In this document: positions 45,816 through 54,762 of the stretch, piece after piece
Numbering within the stretch: the stretch's first letter is position 1
How the letters are laid out: each line of letters starts with the position of its first letter
NCBI RefSeq assembly: GCF_004364775.1
Contig: NZ_SOAL01000026.1
Coordinates: forward strand, 1-64,000
DNA from: Comamonas sp. JUb58
Lineage (GTDB): Bacteria; Pseudomonadota; Gammaproteobacteria; Burkholderiales; Burkholderiaceae_C
Direction: 5' to 3'
Length of the DNA: 64,000 nucleotides
The notes under the pieces: generated by a model
Told to the model about the DNA's origin: nothing
What the model saw: only the letters and a program-made list of their open reading frames with translations
Database searches by the model: none
Made by a program: the position numbers and the translations under genes

Positions 45816-46781
45816 TCAGTCGGCTTCCTGGAACAGGCTCATCACCGATTCACCGGTGGCGATGCGGTGGATGGTCTCACCGATCAGCGGTGCCACCGAC
45901 AGCTGGCGGATCTTGCTGCAGTTGCGGGCAGCGGCCGACAGAGGGATGGTGTTGGTGACGACGACTTCGTCCAGAGCTGCACCGTTGCCGATACGCTCAA
46001 TGGCCGGGCCCGAGAAAATGGGGTGCGTGCAATAAGCGTAGACCTTCTTGGCGCCACGTTCCTTCAGCACTTCAGCAGCCTTCACCAAGGTGCCTGCGGT
46101 GTCGATCATGTCGTCCATGATCACGCAGTTGCGGCCGTCGATGTCACCGATCACGTGCATGACTTCGGAGACATTGGCCTTGGGGCGGCGCTTGTCGATG
46201 ATGGCCAGATCGCAATGGAGTTGCTTGGCCAGTGCGCGTGCACGCACCACACCACCGACGTCCGGCGACACGACGATCAGGTCTTCGTAGTTCTTCTGGC
46301 GCAGATCACCCAGCAGCACAGGCGATGCATAGATGTTGTCCACCGGAATATCGAAGAAGCCCTGGATCTGGTCAGCGTGCAGGTCCATGGTCAGCACGCG
46401 GCTCACGCCAGCGGCTTGCAGCATGTTGGCAACCACCTTGGCCGTGATGGGCACGCGGGTCGAGCGAACACGGCGATCCTGGCGGGCGTAGCCGAAATAG
46501 GGGATCACAGCACAGATGTGCTCAGCCGATGCACGCTTCAGAGCGTCGACCATCACCAGCAGTTCCATCAGATGGTCGTTGGTGGGCGCGCAGGTGGGCT
46601 GCACCACGAACACATCGCGGGTACGGACGTTTTGCTTGATCTCGACGGTGACTTCACCGTCAGAGAAACGGCCTACGTCGGCGCTACCCAGTGGGGTATG
46701 GAGGTGTTGTGCAATTTCAGAGGCAAGTTCGCGGTTGGCGTTGCCAGTGAAAACCATGAAGTCTGGATGATGGTCTTGCAT
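45816..46781 (-). CDS. prs: Ribose-phosphate pyrophosphokinase
   Basis: A 321-residue class I PRPP synthase; it makes phosphoribosyl pyrophosphate for purine, pyrimidine, His, Trp and NAD synthesis. [20 protein letters not shown], the ATP-binding [11 protein letters not shown], the catalytic histidine flap [12 protein letters not shown] and the PRPP loop [13 protein letters not shown] are visible. The ATG at 46781 gives the normal length; the longer frame reads into tRNA-Gln. The nearest upstream feature is the tRNA, 57 bp away. Confidence 0.97.
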   Translation of the reverse strand: MQDHHPDFMVFTGNANRELASEIAQHLHTPLGSADVGRFSDGEVTVEIKQNVRTRDVFVVQPTCAPTNDHLMELLVMVDALKRASAEHICAVIPYFGYARQDRRVRSTRVPITAKVVANMLQAAGVSRVLTMDLHADQIQGFFDIPVDNIYASPVLLGDLRQKNYEDLIVVSPDVGGVVRARALAKQLHCDLAIIDKRRPKANVSEVMHVIGDIDGRNCVIMDDMIDTAGTLVKAAEVLKERGAKKVYAYCTHPIFSGPAIERIGNGAALDEVVVTNTIPLSAAARNCSKIRQLSVAPLIGETIHRIATGESVMSLFQEAD

Positions 46782-46837
46782 AGCGTCCCAGTGGGTATGG
46801 GTTAGCTGTGTGCGTTGCTTGTACGCGGTAAGAAATA

Positions 46838-46914
46838 TGGCAGGGGAAGAAGGATTCGAACCTTCGCATGCCGGAATCAAAATCCGGTGCCTTAACCAGC
46901 TTGGCGACTCCCCT
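46838..46914 (-). tRNA. tRNA-Gln (anticodon UUG)
   Basis: A 77-nt cloverleaf on the minus strand. It has a 7-bp acceptor stem AGGGGAG/TTCCCCT, discriminator G, encoded CCA, D-arm GCC...GGC, and an anticodon stem CCGGA/TCCGG with loop TTTTGAT (anticodon TTG). The T-arm contains GGTTCGAATCC. It reads Gln codon CAA (and CAG by wobble). It lies between ispE and prs on the same strand, probably in one transcript. Confidence 0.95.
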
Positions 46915-46954
46915 ACAAGAATTGGTGCTAAGCATCACCAATCCTTTAAAACTT

Positions 46955-47812
46955 TCAGTCTTGGGTCCAACCTCTGAGAGGGTGTTCCATCAGACTTGTG
47001 CAATCTTTCACTGTCCAGTCTTGTGAAAAACTGCTCTGGCAGCTATTAGCTTGCATTTTCTTCACTGCGAAAACTGCGCTACCTGAGCCCGTCATTCTAG
47101 CATGCAATCCTTGTGATTTCAAAAAGTCAGAAACTTTTTTTATCGAAGGGCACAGGCTTTCTGCGACCGGCTGCAAGTCGTTTCGACCGAAGTCAAAGTT
47201 CTCTGCAGCGAAGCTCGTCATTGTAGCAGCTTCTGAATCGCGTTTTAGGTTCGGACTTGAAAAAATTAATTTCGTATCCAGACCCTCTTGCGGCTTCACA
47301 ACTACCAGCGCGGTGTCTGCTAGTTGCTGCTCGTTTTCGAGTGGACGTATTATGTCACCGATTCCTTCGACCCAAGCCGACTTTCCGAAAATAAAAAACG
47401 GAACATCGGCGCCCAGGCTCAGCCCGATGCGCTGCAGTTCGCTGCGCGAGAGCTTCAAATCCCAGAGCTGGTTCAGGGCCAGCAAGGTGCTGGCGGCATC
47501 CGATGAGCCGCCGCCCATGCCTGCCTGGGCCGGCAGGTTTTTGTACACGCCAATGTGCACACCCTTGTCGCAGCCGGTGGCCTGCTGCAAGGCCCGCGCG
47601 GCGCGGGTGATCAGGTCATCGGCGGGCAGCGGGGTGTTCAGGTCTTCGCGGCTGATCTGGCTGCCACTGCGCAGCTCAAAGTGCAGGGTGTCGGCCCAGT
47701 CGATCAGCATGAACACCGACTGCAGCAGATGGTAGCCATCAGCACGTCTGCCGGTGATATGCAGGAAGAGGTTGAGCTTGGCAGGCGCGGGAACATCGTA
47801 CAGCGTACGCAT
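46955..47812 (-). CDS. ispE: 4-Diphosphocytidyl-2-C-methyl-D-erythritol kinase
   Basis: IspE phosphorylates CDP-methylerythritol in the MEP isoprenoid pathway. The 285-residue GHMP kinase shows APAKLNLFLHITGRRADGYHLL, the ATP loop PAQAGMGGGSSDAAS and the C-terminal GHMP motif MTGSGSAVFA. The first half has normal high GC, but the 3' part (46981-47400) is only about 46% GC by hand count and uses A/T-ending codons unlike all neighbouring genes. The protein ends in an unusual Ser/Cys-rich tail. The motifs remain intact, so it is probably functional. Confidence 0.95.
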   Translation of the reverse strand: MRTLYDVPAPAKLNLFLHITGRRADGYHLLQSVFMLIDWADTLHFELRSGSQISREDLNTPLPADDLITRAARALQQATGCDKGVHIGVYKNLPAQAGMGGGSSDAASTLLALNQLWDLKLSRSELQRIGLSLGADVPFFIFGKSAWVEGIGDIIRPLENEQQLADTALVVVKPQEGLDTKLIFSSPNLKRDSEAATMTSFAAENFDFGRNDLQPVAESLCPSIKKVSDFLKSQGLHARMTGSGSAVFAVKKMQANSCQSSFSQDWTVKDCTSLMEHPLRGWTQD

Positions 47813-47834
47813 GGATCAGGGTCTCACAAAAAAA

Positions 47835-48341
47835 TCATGGCGCGTCGAGAACGATGCGCAGGCTGGCTTCAGGCAGCGGGTCGAGGCGGCGGGCCAGGAT
47901 TTTCCCTTCGCTGCGTCCCGCCAGATCGGCCTGCCAGCCGGCCGCCTCCGTGGGCTTGCCCTGCAGCCAGTCAAACAGTGCGGCAATCGGCAAGCTCGTG
48001 CCCAGCAGGGTCTGCGTCAGCTCATCGAGCGAGCTGGCCTGGCGGGTCTGCGTGCCTTGCTGCGCGCTGGCCTGGCCGGGTGACCATTGCACGCGTGCCA
48101 CGATATTGCCCAGCGGGTTGAGCAGCACCAGCTCGCCCGATGCGGCACTGCCGGACAGCTCAAAGCTGCCGCTGGTGCTCTGCGGTGGGCTCTCCAGCAC
48201 CTGTACCGACATGCGGCCCGACCAGTAGGTCTTGCCCGGTGCGGCTTCCAGCTGGCGCGCAGCGGTGCTGCAGGCCGAGAGCACGGGCAGCAGCCCAGCG
48301 CCGATGACGGCCAGGCAGAGCTGCCTGCGCTGCATCGTCAT
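47835..48341 (-). CDS. lolB: Outer-membrane lipoprotein LolB
   Basis: A 168-residue lipoprotein that receives lipoproteins from LolA and inserts them in the outer membrane. The signal peptide LCLAVIGAGLLPVLSAC has lipobox LSAC. The mature part contains WSGRMSVQV, SGSFELSGSAASGELVLLNPLGNIVARVQW and a SLPIAALFDWLQGKP motif typical of LolB. The ATG at 48341 overlaps the TPR stop by 4 bp; ispE follows after 22 bp, the conserved TPR-lolB-ispE order of Betaproteobacteria. Confidence 0.92.
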   Translation of the reverse strand: MTMQRRQLCLAVIGAGLLPVLSACSTAARQLEAAPGKTYWSGRMSVQVLESPPQSTSGSFELSGSAASGELVLLNPLGNIVARVQWSPGQASAQQGTQTRQASSLDELTQTLLGTSLPIAALFDWLQGKPTEAAGWQADLAGRSEGKILARRLDPLPEASLRIVLDAP

Positions 48342-50113
48342 GGCTTGATTCCCAGGCGCTCGAAGGTCTTCTTGACCATGTCGTTGTTGGGCGCCGTCTT
48401 CAGAGCGTTGCGCAGCAGCTCTTCGGCGGGCTTGTTCTTGCCCTGCTTCCACCAGACTTCGGCCAGGTGGGCGCCAATCTCGGCATCGGGTTGCTTGGTG
48501 TAGGCCTGCTCCAGCAGCTCGGCAGCGCGGTCAAGGTTGCCCAGCTTGAACTCCACCCAGCCCAGGCTGTCGGTGATGAAGGGGTCGCCCGGCGACATGC
48601 TCAGCGCCTTTTCGATCAGGCTCTTGGCCTCGTCGAGCTTGAGGCCGCGATCGGCCAGCGAATAGCCCAGCGCGTTATAGGCATGGTGAAAATCCGGCTG
48701 CAACTCGATCAGCTTGCGCAGCTGGCTCTCGGCCAGGTCCATATTGTTCATGCGTTCGGCCAGCATGGCCTGCTCGTACAGCGCGTCCGGGTCCTGCGGT
48801 TGCAGCGCGACCAGGCGGCCTTGCAGCTCCAGCGCCTTGGCATAGTTCTTGGCAGTCTTTTGCAGCTGCACCTGGGCGGCCAGCTTGGCGCGCGCTTCGC
48901 CGGCATTGCCTTCGGGCAGCTGGTCCAGCAAGACCGCAGCGGCATCGTAGTTGCCTTGCTGCATCTGGATGGAGGCCTTGCGCAAGGTGGCCAGCGCGGT
49001 ATTGCCGGCCTTGGCGATTTCATCGGCCCAGCGGTCGGCTTCGGCCCATTTCTGCTGGGCTTCGGCCATCTGCTCGCGCAGCATCAGGCTTTGGATGCGC
49101 ACTTCGCGCTGCAGCACCGCTGAGGGGAATTTGTCGATCAGGGTGTCGAGCTTGAGCAGGGAGACATCGGCCTCGGTGTACTGCTTGAGCTGGGCTTCCA
49201 GTGCGGCCTTCAGCATCCAGGCGTCGGCAGATTCGGGGCTCAGGCGCGTGGCGTTTTCCAGCTGGGTTTTGGCCTCGTCAAAGCGCTCGGCGTTCATCAG
49301 GCTGCGCGCATAGGCCAGGTGGGCCTCGCCGCTCTTGGATTTGTTCAGAAAGTCGACCACCAGCGATTCAGCACCGGGCACGCCGGCATTGACCAGGTCA
49401 GCGGCAAGCTTGGCCGCGCTTTCGTTGTCCGGGTTGAGCTGCAGCGACTTGCGCGCAGACGCCAGCGCCTCGGTCTTCCGGTCGGCGGCCAGCTCCATGC
49501 GGCCAATGGCAGCCCAGGCCTCGGGGCCGGTGGCGGGGTTTTCCAGTTCAGGGGTCAGCGCCTCGCGCACAATGCGGGCGGCCAGCGCCTGGTCGCTCAG
49601 GCGGCGGTAGATGCTGGGGATGGCACGGATCCAGTCCAGCTTTTCATCGGGCTTGGCCAGCGCTATCTCTTGCTTGAGCAGTGGGCCGGTTTCCTCGCCG
49701 TGGTTGGTCGAGAGCATCACCTGCAGCATGTAGCGGCTGGCGGCGCGCGATTGGGGGAAGGCGTTTTTCCAGGCCTGGGCCACTTCGGTGGCGCGGCTGG
49801 CGGAACGCGACAACAGCGCCAGCTGCGCGCTGCGCTGGTAGACCTTTTCGTCACCCGAGCGCCGGGCGGCATCGAGCAGCAATTCCACGCTGGTCGCCGC
49901 ATCGCCGCGGTAGGCGTACATTTCGCCCAAAAGCAGCTCGTAAAAAAGCTCCGCATCCAGCTCCACTCTGGCATCATCGGCGCGCTCGGCCGCCGCCAAG
50001 GCCAGTGGTCGCTGGGCAGCGCCGTTTTGCGGAGCTTGGGCAGGCGCTGCAAACGCGGGTGCCATCAGGCCAGAGGCCAGAAAATAAGCCAGTAAACGAA
50101 GTTTTTGCGTCAT
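48338..50113 (-). CDS. Exported tetratricopeptide repeat protein
   Basis: A 591-residue protein with a signal peptide (LRLLAYFLASGLMAPAFAAPAQA) and many TPR motifs from about residue 50 to the end, clearest near the C-terminus (FHHAYNALGYSLADRGLKLDEAKSLIEKALSMSPGD). The gene before lolB in this order is always such a TPR protein in Burkholderiales; the role is unproven but likely envelope-related. The ATG at 50113 is chosen over the one 24 bp upstream because it begins the basic signal-peptide region. It is divergent from mutM (45-bp gap). Confidence 0.9.
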   Translation of the reverse strand: MTQKLRLLAYFLASGLMAPAFAAPAQAPQNGAAQRPLALAAAERADDARVELDAELFYELLLGEMYAYRGDAATSVELLLDAARRSGDEKVYQRSAQLALLSRSASRATEVAQAWKNAFPQSRAASRYMLQVMLSTNHGEETGPLLKQEIALAKPDEKLDWIRAIPSIYRRLSDQALAARIVREALTPELENPATGPEAWAAIGRMELAADRKTEALASARKSLQLNPDNESAAKLAADLVNAGVPGAESLVVDFLNKSKSGEAHLAYARSLMNAERFDEAKTQLENATRLSPESADAWMLKAALEAQLKQYTEADVSLLKLDTLIDKFPSAVLQREVRIQSLMLREQMAEAQQKWAEADRWADEIAKAGNTALATLRKASIQMQQGNYDAAAVLLDQLPEGNAGEARAKLAAQVQLQKTAKNYAKALELQGRLVALQPQDPDALYEQAMLAERMNNMDLAESQLRKLIELQPDFHHAYNALGYSLADRGLKLDEAKSLIEKALSMSPGDPFITDSLGWVEFKLGNLDRAAELLEQAYTKQPDAEIGAHLAEVWWKQGKNKPAEELLRNALKTAPNNDMVKKTFERLGIKP

Positions 50114-50158
50114 CGGCCCATAATAAACGATGCCCAAGGGCCTTGCAGAAGGAAGAAA

Positions 50159-50971
50159 GTGCCAGAGTTACCAGAAGTGGAAGTCACGCGGCGGGGATTG
50201 GTTGCGCCGCTGCAAGGCGCGCGCATCGCCTCTGTGCGTTTGGGAAAGCCTTTGCGCTGGCCGCTGGGCATAGATACCGCCGCCCTGGCCGGGCGCACCA
50301 TCACCGAGGTGCAGCGCCGGGGCAAGTACATCGTGCTGGTGCTGGACCAGGGTGTCGTGCTGATCCACCTGGGCATGTCCGGCAGCCTGCAGGTCAGCCA
50401 GATGGATGTGCCCGCCGGCCCGCATGACCATTTCGACCTGTTCACCGACCAGCATTTGCTGCGCCTGCATGACCCGCGCCGATTTGGTGCGGTGGTGTGG
50501 TCGCCCGATGCCGATTCCGGCATGGCCGCCAAGCTGTTTGCCAACCTGGGCGTGGAGCCCTTGAGTGCCGGCTTTAGTTTTGAGCACCTCTGGGCCGGGC
50601 TGCAAAAATCGCGCATGCCGATCAAGCAGCTGCTGCTGGGCGGCCAGGTGGTCGTGGGTGTGGGCAATATCTACGCCAGCGAGGTGCTGTTCCTGGCTGG
50701 CATCGCACCCACCAAACCGGCCAACCAGACCACGCGGCCCCAGGCCCGGCGCCTGCATGCGGCGATTGTCGAAGTGCTGACCCGATCGATTGCGCTGGGT
50801 GGCAGCACCTTGCGTGATTTTGTCCAGGTCAATGGCTATGCCGGTGCCTTCCAGGCGCAGGCCAGCGTCTATGGCCGTGCCGGAGAGCCCTGCCAGCAAT
50901 GCGGCCAGCCGGTGCAGGTCATCAAACAAGGGCAGCGCAGCACCTATTACTGCAAACGCTGCCAGAAATAA
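50159..50971 (+). CDS. mutM: Formamidopyrimidine-DNA glycosylase
   Basis: MutM (Fpg) removes 8-oxoguanine and ring-opened purines from DNA. The 270 residues begin with PELPEVEVTRRGL after the initiator, exposing catalytic Pro and Glu. The zinc finger at the C-terminus reads CQQCGQPVQ ... YYCKRCQK (CxxC-x16-CxxC). A GTG start at 50159 with GGAAG upstream is forced by the need for Pro next to the start. mutY follows 67 bp later, so both base-removal enzymes of the GO system are together. Confidence 0.97.
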   Translation: MPELPEVEVTRRGLVAPLQGARIASVRLGKPLRWPLGIDTAALAGRTITEVQRRGKYIVLVLDQGVVLIHLGMSGSLQVSQMDVPAGPHDHFDLFTDQHLLRLHDPRRFGAVVWSPDADSGMAAKLFANLGVEPLSAGFSFEHLWAGLQKSRMPIKQLLLGGQVVVGVGNIYASEVLFLAGIAPTKPANQTTRPQARRLHAAIVEVLTRSIALGGSTLRDFVQVNGYAGAFQAQASVYGRAGEPCQQCGQPVQVIKQGQRSTYYCKRCQK

Positions 50972-51038
50972 ACACCGGGCTGACAGGCCTCCCCAGAGCG
51001 GCCGCAGCCATCTATAACTCCCCCCGAGAACAGCGATT

Positions 51039-52076
51039 GTGAGTCGATTTTCCGAACAGATCGTGGCCTGGCAGACAGTCCACGGAAGACACCTCCTGCC
51101 CTGGCAGAACACCCAGGATGCCTACCGCGTCTGGCTGTCCGAGATCATGCTGCAGCAAACCCAGGTCAGCACCGTGCTGGGCTACTACGAGCGGTTTTTG
51201 CAGCGCTGCCCCACGGTGGCCGATCTGGCAGCGGCCAGCGATGAAGAAGTCATGGCGCTGTGGAGCGGCCTGGGCTACTACAGCCGGGCACGCAACCTGC
51301 ACCGCTGCGCCAAGGAGGTGATGGAGCGCTTTGGCGGCGCGTTCCCGCACACGGTCGAAGAACTCTCGTCCTTGCCGGGCATTGGCCGCTCGACCGCAGG
51401 CGCGATTGCCTCCTTCTGCTTTGCGCAGCGCGCCGCCATTCTGGATGCCAACGTCAAACGGGTGCTCACCCGCGTGCTGGGTTTTGAGGACGACCTGGCC
51501 AGCAGTGCCGCCGAGAAAAAGCTCTGGGCGCTGGCCGAAGACCTGCTGCCCACCAGCGACCTGGCGCGCAACATGCCGCGCTACACCCAGGGCATGATGG
51601 ACATGGGCGCCACCGTCTGCACCGCCAAAAAGCCCAGCTGCCTGCTCTGCCCGGTGCACAGCGATTGTGTGGCGCACCGCCAGGGCCAGCCGGAGCGCTA
51701 TCCCGTCAAGACCAAGAAACTGAAGCGCAGCGCCGCCAGCTGGTGGCTGCTGTGCTGGCAACGGCCCGATGGCGCCATCTGGCTGGAAAAGCGCCCGGCG
51801 CCCGGCATCTGGGCCGGCCTGTTCTGCATGCCGGTCTGCGACAGCGAAGAAGCGCTGCTCCAGCAGTCTGCGCGGCACGGCGCCACCTCGGCGCCCGAGC
51901 ATGGCGCCGCGTTCTTGCATGTGCTCACCCACAAGGACCTGCATCTGCACCCGGTTCGGGTGCCGGTCGCGGCCGATTTTGTGCCGGCACAGGCAGGCCA
52001 GTGGGTGCTGCCTGCGCAATGGCCCGATGTGGGCCTGCCCGCGCCGGTCCGCAGCCTGCTGCAGCGCGGGTTCTGA
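51039..52076 (+). CDS. mutY: A/G-specific adenine DNA glycosylase
   Basis: A 345-residue MutY that removes adenine mispaired with 8-oxoguanine. It shows the helix-hairpin-helix-GPD region (SLPGIGRSTAGAIASF, with catalytic Asp in ILDANVKRV), EIMLQQTQVSTV and the [4Fe-4S] motif CTAKKPSCLLCPVHSDC (C-x6-C-x2-C-x5-C). The C-terminal Nudix-like 8-oxoG-recognition domain follows. The start is a GTG (SRFSEQIVAWQ). Its stop is 1 bp from the stop of the convergent hydrolase gene. Confidence 0.97.
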   Translation: MSRFSEQIVAWQTVHGRHLLPWQNTQDAYRVWLSEIMLQQTQVSTVLGYYERFLQRCPTVADLAAASDEEVMALWSGLGYYSRARNLHRCAKEVMERFGGAFPHTVEELSSLPGIGRSTAGAIASFCFAQRAAILDANVKRVLTRVLGFEDDLASSAAEKKLWALAEDLLPTSDLARNMPRYTQGMMDMGATVCTAKKPSCLLCPVHSDCVAHRQGQPERYPVKTKKLKRSAASWWLLCWQRPDGAIWLEKRPAPGIWAGLFCMPVCDSEEALLQQSARHGATSAPEHGAAFLHVLTHKDLHLHPVRVPVAADFVPAQAGQWVLPAQWPDVGLPAPVRSLLQRGF

Positions 52077-52077
52077 A

Positions 52078-52698
52078 CTACAGCATGTCGCGCGCGTAGT
52101 TCAGGCCAATGCCATAACCGCCGCCATTGCTTTCCACGATGGCACGGGCGGCATCGTAGGTGCTCTTGCGGGTCCAGTCGCGCTGCAGCTCCAGCAAGAT
52201 CTGCAGCCAGCTGGTCATCTGCACGCCATGGCCCTGCATGCGGCGCAGCGCCATCTCGTGGCCGTTCTCGCTCAGGCCACCGCAGGCATCGGTCACCACC
52301 AGGCTTTCATAACCCGCTTCTTGCGCGCTGAGGGCGGCAAAGCTGATGCATGCCTCGGTGAACATGCCCGAGAACAGCAGCTTCTTGCGCCCCGTGGCCT
52401 CGATGGCGGCATCCACTGCCGCATCCTCGAACACATTCATGTTGCGGCGGTCCAGGATCTCGTGCTGGGGCAGCACGTTGCGCAGTGCCGGCATCAGCGG
52501 CCCGCTGTAGACCTTGGTGGCCGAGGTGCTGATGACCACCGGCAGGTCAAAGGCGACGGCCGTGCGTGCCAGCGCAACCGCATTGTTCAGCATCGTTTGC
52601 TGGTTGATGGACTGGACGCCGAAGGCCAGGCCGGCTTGTTGGTCGATGAGAACCAGCGCGCAGTTGTCCGGGGTCAGCAGTGCTTTGGAGGCGGTCAT
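52078..52698 (-). CDS. Isochorismatase-like cysteine hydrolase (YcaC-type)
   Basis: A 206-residue isochorismatase-superfamily protein. Catalytic residues are the aspartate in ALVLIDQQAGLAFGV and the cysteine in GMFTEACISFAALSAQEAGY; the lysine lies between. The overall pattern (STSATKVYSGPL, DRRNMNVFEDAAV) matches the YcaC group, whose substrate is unknown. It follows the porin gene by 29 bp on the same strand. Confidence 0.9.
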   Translation of the reverse strand: MTASKALLTPDNCALVLIDQQAGLAFGVQSINQQTMLNNAVALARTAVAFDLPVVISTSATKVYSGPLMPALRNVLPQHEILDRRNMNVFEDAAVDAAIEATGRKKLLFSGMFTEACISFAALSAQEAGYESLVVTDACGGLSENGHEMALRRMQGHGVQMTSWLQILLELQRDWTRKSTYDAARAIVESNGGGYGIGLNYARDML

Positions 52699-52727
52699 GG
52701 TCGGGCTTTCTTGGGAGGTCGGGAGAA

Positions 52728-53837
52728 TCAGAAACTGTGCTTGAGGCCGAGCGTGAAGCCCCGGCCCACACTGTCATTGCCGGCGCCCTGGTAGCCGTGG
52801 CGCCAGCGGGTGTGGTCGAACTCGGCATAGAGCTGGCTGCGTTTGGACAGCAGGTACTCGGCAAAGAACACCGCGCGCGCAAAGCCATCGTCTTGCAGAC
52901 CGCTGCGTTTGCGCTGCAGGTGGTAGAGCGCGGCGGTCAGGCTGACCGAGGGGTTGAGGTTCCAGCTGGCCCCCAGGCCTTGTATCGCATTCACGGTCTT
53001 GGTCGCGTCCGCCTGTGCCGCTTCGGTGCGGCCCAGGTTGCCAGCGATGCGCCAGGCGCCCCAGCGGTAGGCGGCGCCCACGGTGGCCGCATTGAGCTTG
53101 CGGTTGTCTGCCGTGCGCAGCTGGTGGAAGGCGGCGCTCAGCTCCAGGCCCTGGGCCGAGTAAGCCAGCCCGGCCCCGGCCGATCCCATGTGCCTGGCCG
53201 CGTTGGCCGATTCGCTGAAGCTGTACATCGCGCGCAAAGTCAAACCTTGGCGGCTGATGCTGTATTTGAGTGCGTTGTCCACCCGGAAGGCGGCATTGGT
53301 CGAGCCCGAGGCGCCGTACTCCGCGCCCAGGCCATGTGCCCCCAGCGCGGTATTGGCGATATTGGGGTTGAGCGAGGCCATGCGCATGCCCATGGGTTCG
53401 ACCGGCGCAATCGCCTCGGCCACGGTGTTGATCTGGCGGCCCAGGGTCAGGCTGCCCAGGGGGCCGCTGATACCGACGTAGGAGGCGCGGTCAAAAACCT
53501 GCGTGGCACTGATTTGCGAGCCGGTGTCCAGCGCACGGCCACCCTCCATATTGAAGATGGCCTGCATGCCGCCGCCCAGGTCCTCGATGCCGCGCAGGCC
53601 AAAGCGGCTGGTGCTGTTGGCGCCCGAGACCAGGCTGCCCAAACGCCCATGGCTGGGTGCCTGTGATGCCGTGAGGCCCGTGCTGTAGCGCACACCCAGG
53701 TCGGCAATGCCGTAGATGCTGATGCTGGAGTTGGATTGGGCGCTGGCCAGCAAGGGCAGGCAGAGACTGAGCAGTGCCATTGGCGGGGCCAGCGGCAGGC
53801 GGCGGCAGGTACTGCCAGCATGAGGAGAAAAGCGCAT
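52728..53837 (-). CDS. Gram-negative trimeric porin
   Basis: A 369-residue outer-membrane general porin of the betaproteobacterial type. It has a signal peptide (LAPPMALLSLCLPLLASA), mature start QSNSSISIYGIADLGVRYST, the SRFGLRGIEDLGGGMQAIFNME strand, the Y-V-G-I-S-G-P-L-G strand with LTLGRQ, and a terminal phenylalanine (TLGLKHSF) needed for BAM recognition. The ATG at 53837 gives a long positively charged leader; no clear ribosome-binding site. The gene precedes an isochorismatase-like enzyme on the same strand, so it could import a substrate for it. Confidence 0.9.
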   Translation of the reverse strand: MRFSPHAGSTCRRLPLAPPMALLSLCLPLLASAQSNSSISIYGIADLGVRYSTGLTASQAPSHGRLGSLVSGANSTSRFGLRGIEDLGGGMQAIFNMEGGRALDTGSQISATQVFDRASYVGISGPLGSLTLGRQINTVAEAIAPVEPMGMRMASLNPNIANTALGAHGLGAEYGASGSTNAAFRVDNALKYSISRQGLTLRAMYSFSESANAARHMGSAGAGLAYSAQGLELSAAFHQLRTADNRKLNAATVGAAYRWGAWRIAGNLGRTEAAQADATKTVNAIQGLGASWNLNPSVSLTAALYHLQRKRSGLQDDGFARAVFFAEYLLSKRSQLYAEFDHTRWRHGYQGAGNDSVGRGFTLGLKHSF

Positions 53838-54057
53838 GGGTCGTTGGGATGCAGGATGAACGCCGACTGTAGAGAGCCTGGCGCGGCACCGCATCCCGCC
53901 AAAGGCCAAGTGCCAGTCCCTCTTTGGAGGGAGCCGCCTGCGCAGCAGCGGCTGCTGCTGCTTTCATCGGATGAGCACGGGCCATAGCTATACCAAGGAA
54001 CAATATTCATTCGCGTCTCATCTTGCTACGCTTGCGTCTTTCAATGAGGAGTAAGCC

Positions 54058-54705
54058 ATGAGCGCTTGGAATTCAGCCGTGGCCGCGACGCCTATTGCCG
54101 TGGCGGTGGCCCACAGAGACCCCTTGGTGCAGGCAGGGCTGCGCGCGACGCTGATGTCCGAGAACGACTTTGCGGTCAGCATTCTGCCGACCGATGGCCC
54201 CTCGCTGCGCGTACAGGCCGATGTGGTGGTGGCGGACTACGACACTGCGCTGGAATGGTTCTCGTCGCCACCCGCGTCGTCTGCGCCCTATGGCCCGAGC
54301 GCGCGGGTGGCCAAGGTGATGGTGGTCAGCCACCGCGACCGGGAGACCGAGATACGCACCGCACTGGACCTGGGCGTGCGCGGCTACCTGTTGTTGGGAT
54401 GCGCTGTCGAAGAGATGGTGATGGGCGTGCGCGCGCTGTCACGCGGGCAACTGCACCTGGATCGCTCAGCCGCGCTGCGGGTGGCCGAAAGCCTGGGCCG
54501 CCAGGTGCTGACCTCGCGCGAAAGCGAGGTGCTCGAACGCATCGTCGAAGGCAAAGTAAACAAGACCATTGGCAATGAGCTGGGCATTACGGTGGGCACC
54601 GTCAAGGCCCATGTCAAGGCCATTCTGGCCAAGCTCGGTGCCCGCACCCGCACCGAGGCGGCGGCCATTGCGCGCCGCCGTGGGCTCACCGATCTGCCCA
54701 ACTGA
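54058..54705 (+). CDS. LuxR/NarL-type response regulator with atypical receiver domain
   Basis: A 215-residue protein with an N-terminal receiver-like domain and a C-terminal LuxR helix-turn-helix (LTSRESEVLERIVEGKVNKTIGNELGITVGTVKAHVKAILAKLGA). In the receiver the usual acidic pair is replaced by HRD (19-21); the phosphorylation site would be D60 in VVVADYD, but the MP that usually follows is absent and the loop to the next strand is Ser/Pro-rich. So it may be phosphorylation-independent. AGGAG lies 7 bp before the ATG. No kinase gene is adjacent. The target is unknown. Confidence 0.85.
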   Translation: MSAWNSAVAATPIAVAVAHRDPLVQAGLRATLMSENDFAVSILPTDGPSLRVQADVVVADYDTALEWFSSPPASSAPYGPSARVAKVMVVSHRDRETEIRTALDLGVRGYLLLGCAVEEMVMGVRALSRGQLHLDRSAALRVAESLGRQVLTSRESEVLERIVEGKVNKTIGNELGITVGTVKAHVKAILAKLGARTRTEAAAIARRRGLTDLPN

Positions 54706-54734
54706 GAACGGCGCGCTCGCTATAGCTCGCTATC

Positions 54735-54755
54735 AAAAGGCCCGCCGTGGCGGGC
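54735..54755 (-). terminator. Intrinsic terminator after the alpha/beta hydrolase gene
   Basis: GCCCGCC and GGCGGGC form a 7-bp stem with a two-base loop; on the minus strand CTTTT follows. The T-run is short. It lies 8 bp past the hydrolase stop. Confidence 0.65.
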
Positions 54756-54762
54756 AAGGTCA

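Noticed and set aside
46782-46880. N-terminal extension of Prs through 46880
   Set aside because: The extension reads into the tRNA-Gln gene on the same strand and is not found at the start of known PRPP synthases.
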